Of a stretch of DNA of 64,000 nt, positions 23,583 through 30,448 are shown one piece after another. The translations under genes were made by a program, and so were the position numbers. The stretch spans positions 1-64,000 of the forward strand of contig CACGXV010000005.1 in the NCBI GenBank assembly GCA_902577075.1. Direction: 5' to 3'. The stretch is from an uncultured Pelagibacteraceae bacterium (GTDB lineage: Bacteria > Pseudomonadota > Alphaproteobacteria > Pelagibacterales > Pelagibacteraceae). Position 1 is the first letter of the stretch. Each line of letters begins with the position of its first letter. The notes under the pieces were generated by a model. The model saw nothing but the letters and a program-made list of their open reading frames with translations, was not told where the DNA came from and ran no database searches.

Positions 23583-23701
23583 AAGATAAATTTAAATTGG
23601 AATTAAAAGCATTATGGAAGTTAAGAGGTTGGATACTTTTGTTAATTATTGTCCCAATCTTATTAAATATATTTTTTGATGTGAGAATACCTATATTTTA
23701 A
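23579..23701 (+). CDS. possible 40-residue single-pass membrane peptide
   Basis: A TTG-started frame of 40 codons overlaps the previous stop by four bases (TTGA) and ends one base before the next gene's ATG, so it exactly fills an otherwise unexplained gap. The product has a basic N terminus (MKDKFKLELKALWKLRGW) and one hydrophobic helix (ILLLIIVPILLNIFF). The fit between neighbours and the membrane-like composition favour a real gene. The rare start codon and the small size leave doubt. Confidence 0.45.
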   Translation: MKDKFKLELKALWKLRGWILLLIIVPILLNIFFDVRIPIF

Positions 23702-23702
23702 A

Positions 23703-24215
23703 ATGGCTAAAGCTCAAACTACAGGACGTATAGGGGAATTGTCAGTTGAATTAGAACTCACTAGTAGAAATTGGCTAGTTGGTAACTTCAACTCAAATAT
23801 ACAAAATGCAGCTGTTTATGATTTATTTGCTGTTAAAAAAAATAACAAGAAACTTATAAGAGTAAAGTCATATAGTTTATTTGACGGTGATAAAGGCACC
23901 ATTCAATACACATCACGAAAAACAGGTGAAATATTTTTAGATCTATTAAAAGATAATAAAGATGATTTTGTAATACTATGTGGTGTTAGCAACGGTAAAG
24001 TGAAAGAATACTTTATCCTTCCAACTTTAGTTGTCGATAAAACATTAAAAGAATCTAATAGAATTTATCATTTAGGTAAAAAAAGAGACGGTTCTAAACG
24101 TAAAGTTACATCACATAGAGCAATATTTCTTCAAGAAAGCAAAGATCATTACTGGTGTGGTTGGAGAAGAAAATGGAACAAGTATCTAAATAATTGGGAT
24201 ATACTTGAAAAATAA
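23703..24215 (+). CDS. PD-(D/E)XK-like nuclease-fold protein
   Basis: A 170-residue protein whose N-terminal part has the layout of small PD-(D/E)XK endonucleases: TGRIGELSVELELTSRNW (E12 on the first helix), then D40 in AAVYDLFAV, then LIRVKSYS with K55. The acidic or glutamine residue expected two places before the lysine is R53, so the site may be altered or inactive. The remainder ends in a Trp-rich, basic tail (WCGWRRKWNKY) that could bind nucleic acid. It lies between a possible membrane peptide and a GIY-YIG protein. The family resemblance is by eye only. Confidence 0.6.
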   Translation: MAKAQTTGRIGELSVELELTSRNWLVGNFNSNIQNAAVYDLFAVKKNNKKLIRVKSYSLFDGDKGTIQYTSRKTGEIFLDLLKDNKDDFVILCGVSNGKVKEYFILPTLVVDKTLKESNRIYHLGKKRDGSKRKVTSHRAIFLQESKDHYWCGWRRKWNKYLNNWDILEK

Positions 24216-24219
24216 AATC

Positions 24220-24828
24220 ATGGCTAAAATAGTTTATATTCTTACCAATCAATCTATGCCCGATACTATTAAATTAGGGATCACAGACAATCTTGAAAGT
24301 AGAATGAAGCAATTAGACAATACTTCAACTCCTTTACCTTTTGAATGTTATTATGCGGTTGAAGTTCAAGATGCAAAAGCAATTGAGAAGAAAATTCATG
24401 AAGGGTTAGACGATAAAAGAATTAGACAAAGTAGAGAATTTTTTAATGCCACTCCAGAACAAGCAAAAGCGATATTGGAAATCGCTGAATTAATGGGCGG
24501 TAAAAATGTTACTCCTACAGAAGACGTTGTAGAAACAGCACAAGATAAGCAGGCTTTAGATAATGAGAGAAAAAGAAGAAGCAACATAGATTATTTTGGA
24601 ATTCTTGGAATACCAAAAGGTACAATTTTAACTTTTTCCAAAGACAAAAGTATAACTTGTGAAACAGCTAACGATGGTAAAGTTATTTTTAGGGGACAAG
24701 AAACTTCACTTTCTGGCTCTGCATTAACAGTAACTAATGAAATGGGCTATGACTGGGGACGAGTTCAAGGATCAGGTTATTGGTGTTATAAAGGAAAAAC
24801 ATTGAGAGATTTAGTTGCTGAACAGTAA
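24220..24828 (+). CDS. GIY-YIG nuclease-like protein (T5orf172/Mug113 type) with C-terminal DUF4357/RAMA-like domain
   Basis: The N-terminal ~90 residues match the divergent GIY-YIG group: KIVYILTNQSMPDTIKLGIT, then the helix with ESRMKQLDNTSTPLPFECYYA, then an AIEKKIHEGL helix and a REFFNATPEQA end. After a linker, the last ~75 residues (LGIPKGTILTFSKD ... YDWGRVQGSGYWCYKGKTL) look like the small beta domain often fused to such nucleases, possibly for modified-DNA or nucleic-acid binding. I chose the ATG at 24220 over a TTG at 24205, which overlaps the preceding gene. GIY-YIG enzymes cut DNA and are common in mobile and defence loci; the target here is unknown. Confidence 0.8.
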   Translation: MAKIVYILTNQSMPDTIKLGITDNLESRMKQLDNTSTPLPFECYYAVEVQDAKAIEKKIHEGLDDKRIRQSREFFNATPEQAKAILEIAELMGGKNVTPTEDVVETAQDKQALDNERKRRSNIDYFGILGIPKGTILTFSKDKSITCETANDGKVIFRGQETSLSGSALTVTNEMGYDWGRVQGSGYWCYKGKTLRDLVAEQ

Positions 24829-24867
24829 TCAATGAAAAAACTTTTATCGATCGTGTTTCTTAGTAAT

Positions 24868-25428
24868 TTATAAATTTGCATCATTCATTTGTTTACATTG
24901 CCTGTGAGCCTCTAAAACAGAGGGTACAAGTTTATCTAACTTCCAATTGTTAACTCTAACATCAAAATAGTTTGCTGCTTTAAAATCTATACCATCAACG
25001 ATTTCAATCTCATACTTTTGAAATTCATCATAAAATTCCTTTAAAAAGTAGATGTAATCTCTGATGGGAAATGTACCAAGACTAAAAGACACTCTGTATC
25101 CCATTAAGAAAGGAGAAACACTCATTACGTTTGCTGTTAACTCAGCTCCGTTTAATTTAATAGGAATGTTTTTATCTACTAACTGTTTAATGTCGCCTGG
25201 TTTTTCATACGTGTAGAAAGTAAAATTATTATAAACTTTTGAACAATCATCATTTTTTGAGATAAAAAAGTTTAGACTATCGCCGTGTGTTACTTCTCCA
25301 GAAACCCTTGCAAAAGTTAAATCTTTAAATCTATCTATTTTCCATTCTTCTTCAGCTTGTGCTTGATATGCAAAGACAATAAAAAATAGTAATAAGTGTG
25401 ATAAAATAATAAGCAGAACTCTCTTCAT
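24868..25428 (-). CDS. secreted protein of unknown function
   Basis: A 186-residue protein. Residues 1-25 are a signal peptide with a long hydrophobic core and an AQA cleavage site. The mature part is mixed alpha/beta, with cysteines in DDCSKVYNN and HRQCKQM. I do not recognise the family. It sits tail to tail with the GIY-YIG gene (39-base gap) and its start overlaps the stop of the 61-residue gene upstream by four bases, so the two form an operon. A periplasmic location is inferred from the signal peptide. Confidence 0.7.
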   Translation of the reverse strand: MKRVLLIILSHLLLFFIVFAYQAQAEEEWKIDRFKDLTFARVSGEVTHGDSLNFFISKNDDCSKVYNNFTFYTYEKPGDIKQLVDKNIPIKLNGAELTANVMSVSPFLMGYRVSFSLGTFPIRDYIYFLKEFYDEFQKYEIEIVDGIDFKAANYFDVRVNNWKLDKLVPSVLEAHRQCKQMNDANL

Positions 25429-25610
25429 GATTTGAGCTCCACTTTGTATCCGTGTTTCCTAAATATTTTTATGATCTTATCCCAGACTAAGCTGTTATGT
25501 TCTCCTGGTTTTATTTCAAATTTAAATGATTGTTTATATACGGGGCTACAGTTGTCGTATGCAATGTATGTATTCACGTGACAATACTTACAAACACGGT
25601 TTATTTCCAT
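25425..25610 (-). CDS. 61-residue protein with CxxC motif, unknown
   Basis: A small cytoplasmic-looking protein with a CKYC motif at residues 7-10 and a further cysteine in DNCSPVYK, followed by a basic amphipathic end (KIIKIFRKHGYKVELKS). It may bind one zinc ion, possibly as a dimer. A good ribosome site (TAGGAG about ten bases before the ATG) supports the start. It is coupled to the secreted-protein gene downstream. The 256-base spacer above it is shared with the divergent zinc-ribbon/WYL gene. Confidence 0.55.
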   Translation of the reverse strand: MEINRVCKYCHVNTYIAYDNCSPVYKQSFKFEIKPGEHNSLVWDKIIKIFRKHGYKVELKS

Positions 25611-25866
25611 ATATTAGAACTCCTAAGGTTGGTTGATTTTTTTAAGGTTAAAAGTTTATAGTTAGTAATAGACTCAATCCTTTTCTGCTTACTCGAATTA
25701 CGCAACAAGGGAGATAATAAAAAAAGCGGAATACGATAGAAAAGGATTGAAATCCAATGCATTCAGTAAGAAAACATATGTAATTGTTTTTATTAGGTCG
25801 GAAAATTGTTCGAAAAAAGAATTTTACAATTAATTACAACTGACAAAAATTATGTTAATTTTTTAG
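25611..25866. other. divergent intergenic region with structured segment
   Basis: This spacer lies between two divergent transcription units and must hold promoters for both, though I could not define convincing -35/-10 pairs. Its most notable feature is a perfect 12-base inverted repeat (25675-25749). A CATATG-centred palindrome acatatgt lies near 25775. No coding frame of note and no tRNA was found. Confidence 0.55.
25675..25749. repeat. perfect 12-base inverted repeat enclosing 51 bases, possible structured RNA
   Basis: CAATCCTTTTCT at 25675-25686 pairs perfectly with AGAAAAGGATTG at 25738-25749. The enclosed 51 bases can form a short inner pairing (CGC with GCG). No tRNA T-arm is present and there is no terminator T-run. 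This could be a long-stem regulatory RNA or leader, or an operator with widely spaced half-sites for the divergent genes. Confidence 0.45.
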
Positions 25867-26610
25867 ATGTCTTATACGAAGCCCTGTAATAAATGTGGTC
25901 AAAGAATAAGCTTAAGACAAATGCCTGCAGGACAGTGGGTTGCTTTTGATGTCTCAACTGAAGATCAACATGTTTGTGGCGTTCAAAATGCACCAGATAT
26001 TTCAATTAAAATTAAAGGAAAGAAAAAAAAGGAACCACAAGAAGAAGAAACTATTGATTTAGGTTATGATGGTTCTGATTTAGAAATTGAAGAAGAGGAT
26101 GATATTGATGAAATACAAAATGAAAATAATACTTACGACACCACTTCTGGAATTCATAAATGTATAGATAAATCAATCAAAAAACAAAAAAGAATACTTA
26201 TTGATTATTTCAGTGAATATAATGGGGAAAATACTCAAAGAGAAATTAGTCCGATTAAAAAGTTTAAATATAAAAACAAAACTTACCTGCAAGCTTATTG
26301 CCATAAAAGAAAGGCTGAGAGAAATTTTTTAACAAGAAGCATAGAAACAGCAAAAGAAATTGACAAAAAAAGAACCAAAATTAAATTTGGAAAACCCAAA
26401 ACAAAATTTTTAGAAAATCAAAGCAAAAAAGATGAAGATGAAAATGAAAGTAATAGATATAAATCAAAAAAAATTATTAATGAGAATGGTTTTCGTGAAA
26501 CAAGTAGAGAAGTAGATACATCTTCCCAAACACCCGTATGGTTATATATAATAATTGCTGTAATTGTGATGGGTCTAGCAAGAGGTTTTCTAATTCCATT
26601 AATGGATTAA
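25867..26610 (+). CDS. zinc-ribbon / WYL-like / membrane-anchored protein, putative regulator of the helicase gene
   Basis: A 247-residue protein with three parts. Residues 5-40 form a cysteine motif (PCNKCGQRISLRQMPAGQW, then HVCG) that probably binds zinc. After a lysine-rich then acidic linker, residues ~98-165 resemble a WYL domain: IKKQKRILIDYFSEYNG, an Arg-Glu-x-Ser-Pro turn, TYLQAYCHKRKAERNF at 139-154 (TYL replaces WYL) and a closing RSIETA. The C terminus (~222-244) is a transmembrane helix. WYL domains sense ligands and regulate many phage-defence and DNA-repair loci. The helicase-PLD gene starts on the very next base, so the two are co-translated. The zinc part recurs in the convergent gene at 29809-30261. 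The WYL call is by eye. Confidence 0.72.
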   Translation: MSYTKPCNKCGQRISLRQMPAGQWVAFDVSTEDQHVCGVQNAPDISIKIKGKKKKEPQEEETIDLGYDGSDLEIEEEDDIDEIQNENNTYDTTSGIHKCIDKSIKKQKRILIDYFSEYNGENTQREISPIKKFKYKNKTYLQAYCHKRKAERNFLTRSIETAKEIDKKRTKIKFGKPKTKFLENQSKKDEDENESNRYKSKKIINENGFRETSREVDTSSQTPVWLYIIIAVIVMGLARGFLIPLMD

Positions 26611-29600
26611 ATGTCAGAAAAAGAAAAAAAAAATGATCAGGATTTTTCAATTATTGAAAACTTTGTTTCTGCTTTAAACATAGAATTCGAAGAAGCAAAA
26701 AAAAGAAATGTTGAAAAACAAATTGTTCTTGAAAATGGTGAAAGAGGAGAACAATTAGGTAGCAAATATTTATATACCTTTTTTTTAGATCAAGATTTAA
26801 GGATTGGCAGAGCTAAGGATGATATGCCTGTTCAGCTTTTGATTGGTGATGAAAGTGTAGATGCAACGGTTGTTTCAGTTGCTGAAAAAAAAGTTATTAT
26901 TTCATCAGATAGAGACTTTGGACCAATATTACATCAAGCAACATTAAAAATAGATAATTCCTACTTAATTGAAAAACTGAAAAAAGTTTATGAAGAATAT
27001 TTAGAAACTAAAGAGGGTAAAATAAACTTAGATACTCTTAAAAAAACTTTATTTTTAAAAAAAGGAAATGTCTCTGAGGAAAAACCTAGTATCAAAAAAG
27101 ACACTTTAAATGATGAACAATTCCAGGCTGTAAAAACTTCTCTGGGTAGTGATATTGTTTACATTTGGGGACCACCTGGAACAGGAAAAACTCACTGTAT
27201 ATCTAAAGTAATAGAGGCTTTTTATTACGAAAAAAAAAAGGTTTTATTAGTTTCAAATACAAATGCTGCAGTTGATATTGTTGTAAAGAATTTAGGGGAT
27301 CGACTTTATAAAAAAGATAAAGATTTCAACGAAGGAAGTGTTTTAAGGTATGGAGACATAGTCAACGAAACCCTGAAAAATAAATATGGAGAATATGTAA
27401 ATGTTGATAGGGCAGCAGAAAGACTAAGTCAAAAACTAATTGAACAAAGAAAAATAATAGAAAAACTAGTAGAACAATTAAATCAAAAAGCTGAACCTCA
27501 TAAAAAAATAATTGAAGCTTTTAACACTATTACTCAATTTGATTCTCAATATCAAAATTTAAATCAGAGAAGAAAAGATATGGAAGGTTTCTTGGAAAGA
27601 GCCAATCAGATGATTGAAGATGCAAACTTATCGATCAAAAATTACAATAAATTAATTAAAGAATATGAAAATAAAGGATTTTTTGGAAAGATGTTTTCTG
27701 AAGATCCTGAAGATCAAGAAAGAAAGATTAATTCCAAAAAAGGAATAATTGAGAATATTAATGAAAAGAAAAAAACTTATCCCGTTGAATTAAAGAAGGT
27801 AAAAATTCAAATTTATGATCTAGAGAAGAAAATAGAGAAAAGTCAAAAAATTGTTGTTGGAAAAAACTTCGAAAAAGAAAATCAATCTCTACAAAAGTAT
27901 TTAGAAAAAATAGATACTCACACTATTGAGATAAAAAATATCAATGACCAAATACAAGAAGTCAAAATAGAAGTTTTAAAAAATTGCAGAGTCTTGGCTG
28001 CTACTGCAACAAAAACATATTTGAAACCTGAAGATTTTTCTGAATATGATGTTGTTATTATTGATGAAGCTTCAATGCTTATCCTTCCCCAAGCAGCCTA
28101 TGCCGCAAGTCTCTCAAGGGAAAAAGTAGTTTTGGCAGGCGATTTTATGCAGTTACCACCAATCATTACCACAGACGATAAGCATTCTAATTACGATATT
28201 GTAGAGAAATACCTAGGCCATGCTTTTGATTTTATTAATGTAGAAAAACTAATTTCTAAAAAAACTAACAACATTATTACTTTAAAAAGACAGTATAGAA
28301 TGAATGAAAAGATTTGTTCTTTAATAAATAAATATTTCTATGATGGTAATTTAATTACAGATGTAAGTGTAAAAGATAAAAAATATCCAAAATTAATTAA
28401 TAATAATTTAATTTTGATAGATACAGCAAGTGCAATTCCATTTTGTCAAATGCCAGCTGAAGGTTCTAGGTATAATTTAGTCCATGCTGCGGCAGTTAGA
28501 AATTTGTGTGTTTATTTAAAAGACCAAGGTTTAATTAAAGATGTAACTTCAGTAGGTGTTACAACGCCATATAAAAGACAACAAGTTACAATCGATGATT
28601 TATTAAAAGAACATTCTCTTAATGATGTAGTTACCGGTACTGTTCATAGATTTCAAGGTGATCAAAAAGATATTGTTATATTCGATATACCAGATAGCGA
28701 AGGTGTTTTTCCATCACCATTAATTGAAGCTGCATCAAGTAGAGATTCTGGAGCAAAATTAATGAATGTAGCTTTTAGCAGATCAAAAGATATCTTAATT
28801 GTTTTTGCTAATGTTGCTTATTTACAAGAAAGATTATCACCAACTTCTATATTAAGAAACTTGATTGTTGATATTCAAAATCGTGGAAAAATAATTGACT
28901 TAAAAGAAATAATTAAACTTGGTCCATTCACATTACCTTCAAGACCAAAAACTTCACCACAAACTAAAATTGATATTAAAGACGATGAAGCAGGTTGGTA
29001 TGATGAAAATAATTTTGAAAAACCTTTTGAAAAAGATTTAAAAAAAGCCAAAAAATCAATCGTAATATTTTCAGCATTTTGTACTGAGAAAAGAACTGCA
29101 TATTGGGGTGATATCCTAAGACAAAAAAAAGAAGAAGGTGTAAAAATTAGAGTTGTAACAAGAGGTCCAGTTAATCAAGGGGCTACCTTAAAAGAGACAG
29201 CAACTTTAGCATTGAAGAGTTTAATAAAATTGAAAATAAATGTAGATTTGAGAAGAGATATTCATCACAAAATGGTGTTTATTGATGATGATGTTGTTTG
29301 GAGTGGATCTTTAAATGTTTTGTCTTACGGAGGTAATTCGACACAAGCAGAAACTTTTATAAGATTCACAAGTAAAGCTTTTGCACAAAGAGCAGCCAGA
29401 AACTCAATTTATAAATCACAAATATTAGAGTCTGAAAAAGATAAAAAAATTGATTTACTTTCAATGTTAGCTGAAAGAGAAAACAGAGATTGTGAAAAGT
29501 GTGGAAAATTAACTGAAGTTTGGTTTAGAAAGAAAGGGGGTCGTGCACCATTTTTAAAATGTATTAATTGCAGCAATCTTCAAGATTTTAAAAAAAGAGC

Positions 29601-29805
29601 AGGAAGAACAAATGCTGGATATGAAAATACTGACTCAAAAGGCAGATCTAAAATGACAGCAGCTATTGAAGAAGAAATTAGATATTGTCCTAAACATGAT
29701 GAAAAAGTCGAGCTAGTATTAAAGAGAAGTAGATATGGACCATTTTATTCTTGTTCAAAATGGAAACGAGATAAATCAGGATGTAATTATACTGAAAAAG
29801 TTTGA
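26611..29805 (+). CDS. superfamily 1 helicase - PLD nuclease - zinc-ribbon fusion, Mokosh type II-like
   Basis: A 1064-residue multidomain protein. The N-terminal ~150 residues are accessory. An SF1 (Upf1/DNA2-like, COG1112-type) helicase follows: Walker A GPPGTGKT at 187-194, a long charged coiled-coil insertion (~265-455), Walker B with D485-E486 in VVIIDEASM, LAGDFMQLPP near 510, the TVHRFQGDQKDIV block, and NVAFSRSKDILIVFAN near 725-740. Next is a phospholipase-D-type domain with one full HxK(x)4D motif (H885, K887, D892) and a following SGSLN. The end carries two zinc ribbons (CEKCG...CINC and CPKH...CSKW...C) like topoisomerase tails. The helicase plus PLD in one chain is the arrangement described for the MkoC protein of type II Mokosh antiphage systems. 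Function here is inferred. It abuts the WYL-like gene upstream. Confidence 0.88.
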   Translation: MSEKEKKNDQDFSIIENFVSALNIEFEEAKKRNVEKQIVLENGERGEQLGSKYLYTFFLDQDLRIGRAKDDMPVQLLIGDESVDATVVSVAEKKVIISSDRDFGPILHQATLKIDNSYLIEKLKKVYEEYLETKEGKINLDTLKKTLFLKKGNVSEEKPSIKKDTLNDEQFQAVKTSLGSDIVYIWGPPGTGKTHCISKVIEAFYYEKKKVLLVSNTNAAVDIVVKNLGDRLYKKDKDFNEGSVLRYGDIVNETLKNKYGEYVNVDRAAERLSQKLIEQRKIIEKLVEQLNQKAEPHKKIIEAFNTITQFDSQYQNLNQRRKDMEGFLERANQMIEDANLSIKNYNKLIKEYENKGFFGKMFSEDPEDQERKINSKKGIIENINEKKKTYPVELKKVKIQIYDLEKKIEKSQKIVVGKNFEKENQSLQKYLEKIDTHTIEIKNINDQIQEVKIEVLKNCRVLAATATKTYLKPEDFSEYDVVIIDEASMLILPQAAYAASLSREKVVLAGDFMQLPPIITTDDKHSNYDIVEKYLGHAFDFINVEKLISKKTNNIITLKRQYRMNEKICSLINKYFYDGNLITDVSVKDKKYPKLINNNLILIDTASAIPFCQMPAEGSRYNLVHAAAVRNLCVYLKDQGLIKDVTSVGVTTPYKRQQVTIDDLLKEHSLNDVVTGTVHRFQGDQKDIVIFDIPDSEGVFPSPLIEAASSRDSGAKLMNVAFSRSKDILIVFANVAYLQERLSPTSILRNLIVDIQNRGKIIDLKEIIKLGPFTLPSRPKTSPQTKIDIKDDEAGWYDENNFEKPFEKDLKKAKKSIVIFSAFCTEKRTAYWGDILRQKKEEGVKIRVVTRGPVNQGATLKETATLALKSLIKLKINVDLRRDIHHKMVFIDDDVVWSGSLNVLSYGGNSTQAETFIRFTSKAFAQRAARNSIYKSQILESEKDKKIDLLSMLAERENRDCEKCGKLTEVWFRKKGGRAPFLKCINCSNLQDFKKRAGRTNAGYENTDSKGRSKMTAAIEEEIRYCPKHDEKVELVLKRSRYGPFYSCSKWKRDKSGCNYTEKV

Positions 29806-29808
29806 CAC

Positions 29809-30261
29809 TCAATCAGACACACAACGACTTAAGGCGAAAAGATTTAAAACAATTACAAAAACCCAAAAATAAAACTCAAAACCTTTCTTTTTAGGATTTC
29901 TGTATGTATTAAAGTTCTCTGTTTTATAATTTGATATTGGTTCAATTTCTATATCTTCATCATTTTTGTTTTTTTCATTTGTGTAATTTACAACTTCGTT
30001 TGTTTTTAAATTTTCTAATCTTTCTTCAAGCACTTCAATTTCTTTATCAATTTCACTTTCATATCCAAGATCTATAATATCATCATCTTCTACCTTATTT
30101 TTTTGCTTAGCTAATTTCTTTATTGCAGGATCAGCTTTATTTTTCTTCCCACATTTGTGTGGTTTTTCAGTAGAGACATCAAAAGCAACCCATTGACCAG
30201 CTCGCATTTCTCTCATGCTTATTCTTTCCCCACATTTGTTGCATGGTCTTATGTAAGCCAT
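29809..30261 (-). CDS. zinc-ribbon membrane protein, short paralogue of the WYL-like protein
   Basis: A 150-residue protein whose first ~70 residues are plainly homologous to the gene at 25867 on the other strand: PCNKCGERISMREMRAGQW and AFDVSTEKPHKCG, then a Lys-rich linker and DDDIIDLGYES, against ETIDLGYDG in the other. It lacks the WYL-like segment and goes through an acidic coiled linker to a C-terminal transmembrane helix (FYFWVFVIVLNLFAL). It converges on the helicase gene with a three-base gap and is the last gene of a tight three-gene minus-strand operon; its start overlaps the stop of the 61-residue gene by one base. Confidence 0.72.
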   Translation of the reverse strand: MAYIRPCNKCGERISMREMRAGQWVAFDVSTEKPHKCGKKNKADPAIKKLAKQKNKVEDDDIIDLGYESEIDKEIEVLEERLENLKTNEVVNYTNEKNKNDEDIEIEPISNYKTENFNTYRNPKKKGFEFYFWVFVIVLNLFALSRCVSD

Positions 30262-30446
30262 TAATTATTTCTTTTCGATCTGGTTTCCTCGTTTATTTTT
30301 CTTCCATATTCTCTGATTTGCATTCTCTCAATTGCTTGAAGTGATTTTTCTTCTTTAATTCTCTTATTTCTTCTGATTATCGCAATTATGAATAGAATGA
30401 TTAAAGATTTTCCTAAAAATAAAAAAACAATTGCGCTCGTTTCCAT
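30261..30446 (-). CDS. small single-pass membrane protein, unknown
   Basis: A 61-residue protein with one N-terminal hydrophobic helix (residues ~5-24) followed by a strongly basic, probably helical cytoplasmic tail (RRNKRIKEEKSLQAIERM). No family was recognised. It lies two bases after the 289-residue membrane gene and overlaps the zinc-ribbon gene by one base (TAATG), so all three are likely made together. Confidence 0.6.
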   Translation of the reverse strand: METSAIVFLFLGKSLIILFIIAIIRRNKRIKEEKSLQAIERMQIREYGRKINEETRSKRNN

Positions 30447-30448
30447 AA

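Noticed and set aside
25675-25749. tRNA gene, because of the 75-base length and paired ends
   Set aside because: The stem is 12 pairs, and there is no T-arm GTTCGAATC-like sequence or anticodon arm.
26611-29805. Reading the helicase as a type I restriction, Gabija or DISARM component
   Set aside because: It has SF1 rather than SF2 motifs and PLD in the same chain; no methylase or other system genes are nearby.
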